Assembly (NCBI GenBank): GCA_948585895.1
Contig: CAPBNZ010000034.1
Span: 1-19,355 of the forward strand
Origin: an uncultured Clostridia bacterium
GTDB taxonomy: Bacteria > Bacillota > Clostridia > TANB77 > CAG-508
DNA: 19,355 nt
Direction: 5' to 3'
Shown here: positions 7,087-14,421 of the stretch, one piece after another
How positions within the stretch are numbered: the stretch's first letter is position 1
How the letters are laid out: each line of letters begins with the position of its first letter
Made by a program: the position numbers and the translations under genes
The notes under the pieces: generated by a model
What the model was told of the DNA's origin: nothing
Seen by the model: only the letters and a program-made list of their open reading frames with translations
The model's database searches: none

Positions 7087-10000
7087 ATGTCAAATAAAGC
7101 AAAAAAAGTAGAAGAAATATTTAGTGATTATAAAACAAATGCTAATATTAAATATGCAGAAGTAAAAGGATTAAATATTATAAAAAAAACCAATACATTG
7201 CAAGTCATCCTATACTTTGATGAATACATAGAAATGAAAGAAATATGGTATTTTGAAAATTTCCTAAAAGAAAGATTTCAATTTGAGAAGATTGATATCA
7301 AAATAGAATACCATCAAAACGTAGCAAAAAAATCAATTGAAAAAGAATGGAAAAACATAATAGCTTATATGTCACATAAATACCCTTTAGCTAAGCCAAT
7401 GTTGCTGTTAAAAAGCAACATAGAAGTCAAAGAAAGCACCATTTGCATTAAAATGCAAATTAAAGGTGCGGATTTTTTAAAAGCCAAAAAGACAGACAAA
7501 GAATTACAAAAAACCATTAAAAACCTATTTGGTAACGAATACATAATTGATATAACAGAAAGTTTATCAGCAAAAGAAATGAATGAAATACAAGAAAACA
7601 TAAAAAGACAAGAAGCAGAAATGATAGCACATATTGAGGAAGAAAATAAACAAATAAAAGAAAGTAAAGAAGAAGAGCCAGTAGTGCCAGAATATCATGA
7701 TATAGACTATGCACCACCAACAGAGATAGAAGGCTATATACCAACAGAAGAAATCGAAATGACAGATAGGCAAGAGCAAGAATATATCATGGGAAAACCA
7801 TCAAAAGCAAAAGAGAACCGAATGAAAATTAAAGATATAACGGCTGAGCATGGAAGAGTGACCTTAGAAGGAAGAATTGTTACAACAGATGTAAGAGAAA
7901 CAAAATCAGGAAAAGGAATGATTATCTTTGACTTATATGATGGAACAGGAACCATTACCTGTAAATCCTTTGCCAAAGATTATAAAGAGGGGAAAGAAAT
8001 AGTAGAAAAAATAAAAACTGCGAAAGCTATAAAAACCATTGGAAAAGCTGGATTAGATGCGTATGCAGGAGACATTACAGTAATAGCCAATAGTATTATA
8101 GAAACCAGTAGTGATGTGCCAGAATTACCAACTGAAGAAGAACAAGAAGAAACACCATTAATTTTAGGTAACACACAAAATATCACAGATGCATTGGTAA
8201 AAGTGGAAGATTTAGGGGTAGACGATGGAAAAATAGCATTGGAAGGGGAAGTAATTTTCACAGAAGATAGAACCTTAAAATCAGGAAAAACTTTATTTAG
8301 TTTTGATGTATATGATGGTACGAGTACCATTACTTGTAAAGCATTTTTAGAAAAAGAAAAAGCAAAGAAAATCATGAAAAGAATCCAAAATGCAAAAGGA
8401 GTAAAAGTAGCAGGAACAGCTCAAATGGATAGTTTTGCCAATGAATTAACAGTGATGGCGAACACTATTGTTGAAACAGAAGGACTAAAAAAACAAATAA
8501 GGCAGGATAAGGCAGAAGTAAAAAGAGTAGAATTACATATGCATACCCAAATGAGTCAAATGGATGCCATGACATCAGCTAAAGATTTAATAAAAAGAGC
8601 CATGAAATGGGGAATGAAGTCCATAGCCATTACAGACCATGGGGTTGTACAAGCATTCCCAGAGGCTCATAAAATGTTAGGGTATGACAATCCAGATATG
8701 AAGATTTTATATGGAGTAGAAGCCTATTTAGCACCTGACAAAAATGCAGCTGTTACCAATAGCAAAGGACAAGACATTGACACAACTTATTGTGTACTAG
8801 ACTTAGAGACAACAGGATTTTCCGCAGTTACAGAGAAAATTACAGAAGTAGGAATTATGAAAATAAAAAATGGAGAAGTAATTGACCAATTCAGTTGTTT
8901 TGTAAATCCAGAAAAACACATTCCACAAAGAGTGACAGAGGTAACCAATATAACAGATGATATGGTAAAAGAGGCAGAAACCATTGAAAAAGTATTTCCA
9001 AAAATCTTAGAATTTATCAAGGACTCTGTTTTAGTAGCACATAATGCACCATTTGACATAGGATTTCTAAAACAAAATGCAAAGGTGTTAGGACATGAGT
9101 TTGACTATACTTATATTGATACACTAAGTTTGGCAAAAGATTTATTTCCAGACTATAAGAAATATAAACTAGGAAAAATTGCTGAAAACTTAGGAATCAA
9201 AGTAGAAGTAGCTCATCGTGCTTTAGATGATGTAGATACTACTGTCAAAGTATTTAAAGTAATGATAGATATGTTAAAAAAACGTGGGGCGAAAAAAGTA
9301 GAAGACATTGACCAAGTAAGCTGTACAGAAGAAGCCAAAAAAGAAGAATATAAAAAGTTAAAAACCTATCATGCTATTATTTTAGCTAAGAACTATATTG
9401 GATTACGAAATTTATATAAATTGGTATCACTTTCTCATTTACATTATTTTTATAGAAAACCTAGAATCTTAAAAAGTTTGTATAAAAGATATGCAGAAGG
9501 TTTAATTTTGGGAAGTGCTTGTGAAGCAGGAGAATTGTATCAAGCCATTGAACTTCGGAAAAACCGATGAAGAAATTGAAGCAATAGCAAATGACTATGA
9601 TTACTTAGAAATTCAACCAATTGGAAATAACCAATTTTTAATTAGAAATGAAGTAGTAAAAGACGAAGAAGCTTTACGTGATATCAACCGAAAAATTGTA
9701 GAATTAGGAGAAAAATTAAATAAGCCAGTAGTAGCAACTTGTGATGTTCATTTTATGGATCCGCAAGATGAAGTTTATAGGCGTATTTTAGAAGCAGGAC
9801 AAGGATATGATGATGCAGATAATCAAGCTCCTTTATATCTAAGAACGACCGAAGAGATGTTAGAAGAATTTAGTTATTTAGGAAAAGAAAAAGCTTATGA
9901 AGTAGTAGTTACCAATACCAATTTAATATCGGACATGTGTGACCAAATTAGTCCAATTTCACCAGAAAAATGTCCACCACATATACCAGGATGTGAACAA

Positions 10001-11859
10001 ACGATAAAAGACATTGCCTATGAAAAAGCACATGAATTATATGGTGACCCATTGCCAGAAATTGTACAAGAAAGACTAGACAAAGAATTAGACTCTATTA
10101 TTCGAAATGGATTTTCCGTTATGTACATCATTGCTCAAAAATTAGTATGGAAATCCAATGAAGATGGCTATATAGTAGGGTCAAGAGGATCTGTTGGTTC
10201 CTCTTTTGCAGCAAATATGACAGGGATTACAGAGGTAAACTCCTTGCCAGCCCATTATAGATGTCCTAATTGTAAATATTCAGATTTCACAGACTATGGT
10301 TATAAAAATGGATTTGATTTACCAGATAAAGAGTGTCCAAAATGTGGACATTTATTAGACAAAGATGGGATGGATATACCATTTGAAACCTTTTTGGGAT
10401 TTAATGGAGACAAAGAGCCTGATATCGATTTGAATTTTTCAGGAGAATATCAAGCAAAAGCTCATCGATACACAGAAGTAATTTTTGGAAAAGGGACAAC
10501 CTTTAAAGCGGGTACAATTGGTACAGTGGCAGATAAGACAGCATTTGGTTATGTAAGAAAATATTTTGAAGAAAGACACATACCAATGAATCGAGCAGAA
10601 ACTCAAAGGTTGGCGACTGGGTGTACAGGAATCAAAAGAACAACAGGACAGCATCCAGGAGGAATCATCGTTGTACCAAAAGGAAGAGAAATCTATGAAT
10701 TTTGTCCAGTACAACATCCAGCAGATGACCCAAACTCAGACATTGTAACCACACATTTTGATTATCATTCTATCGACCAAAACTTATTAAAGCTGGATAT
10801 ACTAGGACACGACGATCCAACCATGATTCGAATGTTACAAGATATAACAGGAAAAGACCCAACGAAAGTACCATTAGATGATAAAGAAACGATGTCCATC
10901 TTTAGCTCAACAAAAGCACTTCGGGGTGACCCCAGAGCAAATACATTCAGAGGTAGGAAGCTTTGGTGTGCCAGAATTTGGGACGAAATTCGTAAGACGG
11001 TATGTTAGTAGATACTAGACCAACTACATTTGATGAACTAATCAGAATTTCAGGATTATCCCATGGTACAGATGTGTGGTTAGGAAATGCACAAAGCTTA
11101 ATTGAAGCAGGAACAGTAACTTTACAAGATGCTATCTGTTGTCGTGATGACATTATGATATACTTAATAAAGCAAGGATTGCCACCCAATCCAGCCTTCA
11201 AGATTATGGAAACAGTACGTAAAGGAAAGGCATTAAAAGACCCACAAAAATGGGCAGAATATGTAGCCTTAATGAAAGAACATGATGTACCAGATTGGTA
11301 TATTAAATCTTGCGAAAAAATAAAATATATGTTCCCAAAAGCCCATGCAGCAGCTTATGTAACCAATGCCTTTCGAATTGCGTGGTTTAAAGTACATGAG
11401 CCATTAGCCTATTATGCAGCTTACTTCTCTATCCGAGCAGATGAATTTGATAGTGAATACATGATATTTGGAAAAGAAAAAGTAAAAAACAAGATGAAAG
11501 AAATTGACTTAGAAGGAAATGCAGCAACCGTTAAAGATAAGAATATGTATGCCATTCTAGAATTAGTATTAGAAATGTATGAAAGAGGATTTGAATTTTT
11601 ACCAATTGACATATATCAGTCACACAGCACAAAGTTTTTAGTAGAAGAAGAGGGGATTCGTCCTCCATTAAATAGTATACCAGGACTTGGAACAGTAGCA
11701 GCACAAGGAATTGAGAAGGCAAGAGAAGAAGGAAAATTCATGTCAATTGATGATTTAAAAATACGTTCCAAAGTAGGAACATCAGTAACCGACTTACTAA
11801 AAAAATTTGGATGCTTAGAAGGAATGAGCCAAAGTAATCAAATGAGTTTATTTGGATAA
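7087..11859 (+). CDS. polC: DNA polymerase III alpha subunit, Gram-positive PolC type, read through three +1 frameshifts at CGG
   Basis: The essential replicative polymerase with built-in 3'-5' proofreading. Joined across the shifts it is 1589 residues, longer than the usual 1430-1470. Order: N-terminal domain to about 170; charged linker; two tandem OB folds (about 246-340 and 369-463, one more than usual); split PHP domain starting VELHMHTQMSQMDAM (481); DEDDh exonuclease with DLETTG (572-577), HNAPFD (652-657) and HRALDD (710-715); second PHP part ending GSACEAGELYQ; polymerase with GSRGSVGSS (about 1031), a zinc-type Cys cluster and the catalytic PDIDLNFSG (Asp 1112, 1114); C-terminus ending QMSLFG. 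The frame breaks at CGG 9556, 10922 and 10998, and skipping each C restores AIELGKTDEE, ALGVTPEQI and FVRGMLVDT. An AAAGGAGAG site precedes the ATG. Nothing else looks decayed, so it is not a pseudogene. Confidence 0.93.
9556..9558 (+). other. +1 frameshift site CUU-CGG-A (polC site 1)
   Basis: The codons run GCC ATT GAA CTT CGG AAA AAC CGA TGA, so the unshifted frame stops at 9568-9570 after residue 827, before the polymerase core. Skipping the C at 9556 gives CTT GGA AAA ACC GAT GAA GAA (L-G-K-T-D-E-E), which runs on to the PolC segment EAIANDYDYLEIQPIGNN. CGG is codon 824 of the original frame, and the restored codon 824 is Gly. Confidence 0.9.
10922..10924 (+). other. +1 frameshift site CUU-CGG-G (polC site 2)
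   Basis: AAA GCA CTT CGG GGT GAC CCC becomes AAA GCA CTT GGG GTG ACC CCA GAG CAA (K-A-L-G-V-T-P-E-Q) when the C at 10922 is skipped. ALGVTPEQI is a strongly conserved PolC motif (known from Bacillus), so the restored Gly is the family residue. Unshifted reading passes without a stop until 11007-11009, giving a nonsense tail. The next bases can form a tiny GGGG-tga-CCCC stem, which may be chance because it encodes conserved residues. Confidence 0.92.
10998..11000 (+). other. +1 frameshift site AGA-CGG-U (polC site 3)
   Basis: TTC GTA AGA CGG TAT GTT AGT AGA TAC TAG becomes TTC GTA AGA GGT ATG TTA GTA GAT ACT AGA CCA (F-V-R-G-M-L-V-D-T-R-P) when the C at 10998 is skipped, rejoining the conserved PolC block RPTTFDELIRISGLSHGTDVW. 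It lies only 25 codons after site 2. In the Bacillus protein this position is Gln (FVRQML), so this is the one site where the family residue does not by itself demand Gly; it can test whether CGGN is skipped-to-Gly or read as a four-base codon. Confidence 0.88.
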
Positions 11860-11945
11860 TGTTTATCAAGTGTCCATAGATACGAGAGATATCTATTAGA
11901 AGGTTTCTTTTACATAATAGGATATAAAATAGAAGGAGGAAGATA

Positions 11946-13004
11946 ATGAGAACCTATTTACAGACATTACAGCCAACCATACAGAATTATTTTAAAATAT
12001 TATCACCAGAAGGAATTCCAGAATTTTTATACGACTATATAGAAACACCAGAAATGAAAAAGCAAGGAGGCATTAGTGTGTCTTGTGGAACCATTTATTC
12101 TAAAATGTTTCAATATAAGTTTTGGTATTCAAGTCTAGACCATAGTGTAGCAGTTGCTTTGATTATATGGAATTTTACAAGAGATAAAAAACAAACACTT
12201 GCAGGCTTATTTCATGACATAGCAACACCAGTATTTAAACATAGTATTGATTTTATGAATGGTGATTATGAGACGCAAGAATCAACAGAAGAACTAACTA
12301 CAAAAATTATCAGAGAATCTGAACAGATTATGAGTTTATTAAATAGAGATGCAATACAAATAGAAGAAGTATGTGATTATCATATCTATCCAATTGCTGA
12401 TAATGATACGCCCCAATTAGCAGCTGATAGATTAGAATATACACTTTCAAATGGGTTAGGAGCAGGTGATGAGAAGCTATGGGAATTAGAGCAAGTAGAG
12501 CAAATTTATCAAAACATAGAAGTGCAAAAGAATGAAGAGAATAGAGAAGAACTAGGATTTAAAGATAAAGAAATAGCCGAAAAATTTGTATATGGGATGA
12601 GCAAGTTATCCTCTTCGTATATACAAAACAAAACTAAATTCTCAATGCAGTTTTTAGCAGATATTATGAAAAAGATGTCAGAAGCTGATTTAATTAGTAA
12701 AAAAGATTTGTATAATTTGTCTGAAAAACAAATCATAGAAAAAATTGAAAATTGTAAACAATACAATATTGATAAATGTTTTCATTTTTGGAAAGATGCT
12801 GTTAAAATAAAAGAAAGTGATATACCAGTAGCAGGAAAATATTGTGTGAAGATAAAGGCTAAAATAAGGTATATCATACCATTGGTAAAAATTCAAAATA
12901 AATCGATACGAATTAATAGAATTTCTGAAGTAGCAAATGAAGATATTCAAAAGGCCCTAAATTTCCATACTAAAAAATATGCATATTTAGATTTTGAATT
13001 TTAA
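11946..13004 (+). CDS. HD-domain metal-dependent phosphohydrolase
   Basis: A 352-residue HD-superfamily protein. The metal-binding signature is visible: H66 in SSLDHSVAV, the H90-D91 pair in LAGLFHDIATPVFKHS, H99, and D161 in LAADRLEYT. HD proteins of this type remove phosphate from nucleotides such as dNTPs or cyclic nucleotides, with the substrate not predictable from the motif; the residue pattern FHDIATP resembles the dGTPase-like and YdhJ/YwfO groups. The C-terminal third (about 230-352) is Lys/Ile-rich and matches nothing I recognise. A GGAGGA site precedes ATG. It lies 86 bases after polC with no clear terminator between, and 26 bases before the DUF1294 gene, so the two latter genes probably form an operon that may also receive readthrough from polC. 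Confidence 0.8.
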   Translation: MRTYLQTLQPTIQNYFKILSPEGIPEFLYDYIETPEMKKQGGISVSCGTIYSKMFQYKFWYSSLDHSVAVALIIWNFTRDKKQTLAGLFHDIATPVFKHSIDFMNGDYETQESTEELTTKIIRESEQIMSLLNRDAIQIEEVCDYHIYPIADNDTPQLAADRLEYTLSNGLGAGDEKLWELEQVEQIYQNIEVQKNEENREELGFKDKEIAEKFVYGMSKLSSSYIQNKTKFSMQFLADIMKKMSEADLISKKDLYNLSEKQIIEKIENCKQYNIDKCFHFWKDAVKIKESDIPVAGKYCVKIKAKIRYIIPLVKIQNKSIRINRISEVANEDIQKALNFHTKKYAYLDFEF

Positions 13005-13030
13005 ATCATAAAGAAAAAGGAGAAAAGGAA

Positions 13031-13339
13031 ATGCCTCAACAAATAACCATTAATTTTCAAGAAATATTTACCACACAAAATATTTTATTATATTTACTTA
13101 CCATTAATCTTTTTGGTTTTTTTATCATGTGGTTAGACAAAAGAAAGGCTAAAAAGGGAGCTTGGAGAATTCCAGAAAAAACATTATTTATCATTACAGC
13201 TTTAGGTGGAGGAATTGGTACAATAGCAGGAATGTATACTTTTAGGCATAAAACGCAAAAAATTAATTTTGTAATAGGTTTTCCATTTATTACAATATTA
13301 GAAATTGTGGGTATTATATATTATTTTATGACAAGGTAA
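13031..13339 (+). CDS. DUF1294 family small membrane protein
   Basis: A 102-residue integral membrane protein with hydrophobic segments at about 16-35, 51-68 and 79-99. The family hallmarks of DUF1294 are all present: MWLDKRKAKKGAWRIPEKTL (34-52), the glycine run LGGGIGTIAGM (58-68) and FRHKTQKINF (71-80). Function of the family is unknown. In this arrangement it follows the HD hydrolase gene by 26 bases with an AAGGAG ribosome binding site and is likely cotranscribed with it. The sequence looks full-length and intact. Confidence 0.85.
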   Translation: MPQQITINFQEIFTTQNILLYLLTINLFGFFIMWLDKRKAKKGAWRIPEKTLFIITALGGGIGTIAGMYTFRHKTQKINFVIGFPFITILEIVGIIYYFMTR

Positions 13340-13919
13340 AAAAAGTAGTGTTTATTACAGATAAAAAGAAAATAGTTCAATTTCTTAGAAATAGGGAGAT
13401 AGGACTATTTTCTTTAACTTTTTAGAAAATTGAAAATGGGTACACATAAAAAGTATCAAATATGAAAATAAAAATAAAACATTATATCAACCAAATGGAA
13501 TTGTGAACAACTCGTGAACGCAAAGTAAGTAATTTTAGTTATTCACAAAGTTATCCACAGTTTCCACAGAGAAAAATAACAAGGGATAAAGAATGAAAAA
13601 GAAAAAGAATAGGAAACATAAAATAGAAAAGAAAACATAATTGTAATAAAAGCGAAATAAGATTGCAATAAAAAGATACGAAAAATAGCGAAAACGATAG
13701 AAAAAAAGGGAATTTAAGCGAAAAATACAAAAAAGTAAAGTAGAATGAAATATAAATGTAATTATTTTGAAAAAATAAAAAGTAAAAATTGGAATAGAAA
13801 AAAGAAGTAGATAGATAAAGTGTTGTGGATAAGTCAGAAGAGGAAACAAAAAATAACAAAAAAAGTAAAAATTGCATATAATAATATATCCGAAATGAAG
13901 ATAAGGAGAGGAAGACAAA
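13340..13919. other. Purine-rich intergenic region with DnaA boxes (possible origin-like site)
   Basis: This 580-base gap holds no convincing gene. Two perfect matches to the DnaA box TTATNCACA lie at 13539-13547 (TTATTCACA) and 13551-13559 (TTATCCACA), with near matches at 13560-13568 and, reversed, at 13502-13510. A further perfect TTATCCACA lies on the minus strand at 13824-13832. From about 13562 to 13870 the plus strand is almost entirely A and G, with only scattered C and T, and so would melt easily; the repeated string GCGAAA appears several times. These are hallmarks of a bacterial origin or a DnaA-titration site. There is no dnaA gene nearby, which is where Clostridia usually place oriC, so the identification is tentative. 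Confidence 0.45.
13365..13415 (+). terminator. Possible terminator after the DUF1294 gene
   Basis: AAAGAAAATAGT (13365-13376) pairs perfectly with ACTATTTTCTTT (13404-13415) around a 27-base loop, shortly after the stop at 13339. The T-rich right arm fits a terminator, but the loop is long. Confidence 0.5.
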
Positions 13920-14255
13920 ATGTTACACAGATTAAGAAATAGATTAAAACAAAATAGATGTTATTGTGAAACAAGCATGAGTAATCAACAAGTGAAGAAA
14001 ATGATAGAGCAAGGAGGCATACTTTTAGATGTTAGAAGTCCACAAGAATTTCAAGAAGGACATTTAGAAAATGCTATCTTATTGCCAGAATATGAAATAA
14101 AAGAAAAAGCTAACAGTATCTTACCAGATAAAACGCAAACAATTATTGCTTACTGTAATACTGGACATAGGAGTCAAAAAGCAAAAAAAATGCTTCAAAT
14201 GCTTGGTTATAAACATGTATATAACTTATGTAAAGGCTTAGAAAACTATGATTAG
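13920..14255 (+). CDS. Rhodanese-like domain protein (single domain)
   Basis: A 111-residue protein with a short basic head (MLHRLRNRLKQNR) and a rhodanese fold. Family landmarks are LLDVRSPQEFQEGHLENAI (residues about 35-53) and the active-site loop C79-NTGHRS, which carries the catalytic Cys that forms a persulfide. Rhodaneses of this size transfer sulfane sulfur in thiol or Fe-S chemistry; the acceptor is unknown. A ribosome binding site AAGGAGAGG precedes the ATG and TATAAT at 13877-13882 is a possible -10. It stands between the DnaA-box region and lepA, without an obvious operon partner. The 9-bp hairpin TTTTAACAT/ATGTTAAAA (14266-14287) after it has no strong U-tract. Confidence 0.85.
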   Translation: MLHRLRNRLKQNRCYCETSMSNQQVKKMIEQGGILLDVRSPQEFQEGHLENAILLPEYEIKEKANSILPDKTQTIIAYCNTGHRSQKAKKMLQMLGYKHVYNLCKGLENYD

Positions 14256-14296
14256 ACTATTGAGGTTTTAACATTTGTATGTTAAAATGAAAAAAA

Positions 14297-14407
14297 TGAA
14301 ACAAAAGGGACAGGTCTTTTTGTTTCATAATAGGTTTAAAATGTTGAGAAAGTAATAAAAGACAGAATAAAGAAATGAAACAAAAAAGACCTGTCCCTTT
14401 TGTTTCA
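14297..14407. repeat. Inverted-repeat (MITE/REP-like) element in the lepA leader
   Basis: The arms 14297-14328 and 14375-14407 are complementary over 32 bases except for one extra T; the core is GGGACAGGTCTTTTTGTTTC. The 46-base interior carries no gene. The arms are themselves near-palindromic at the ends (TGAAAC...GTTTCA). The element sits between the rhodanese gene and lepA and ends only a few bases before the lepA ribosome binding site, so it lies in the lepA 5' leader if transcription starts upstream. Family membership as a non-autonomous repeat is inferred from structure. Confidence 0.75.
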
Positions 14408-14421
14408 AAAATGGAGGAAAT

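Noticed and set aside
10923..10934. GGGG-tga-CCCC stem as a frameshift stimulator
   Set aside because: The bases encode conserved residues GVTP, and the other five sites show no matching structure.
7087..11859. polC as a pseudogene or as four separate genes
   Set aside because: All domains and catalytic residues are intact on both sides of each shift, joined length and sequence match PolC, and all breaks occur at the same codon. A decaying gene would show random stops and indels.
13535..13918. Minus-strand 127-residue open frame
   Set aside because: It is the complement of the purine-only tract, giving a Phe/Leu/Tyr/Ser-rich string without domains or a ribosome binding site, and it overlaps the DnaA boxes.
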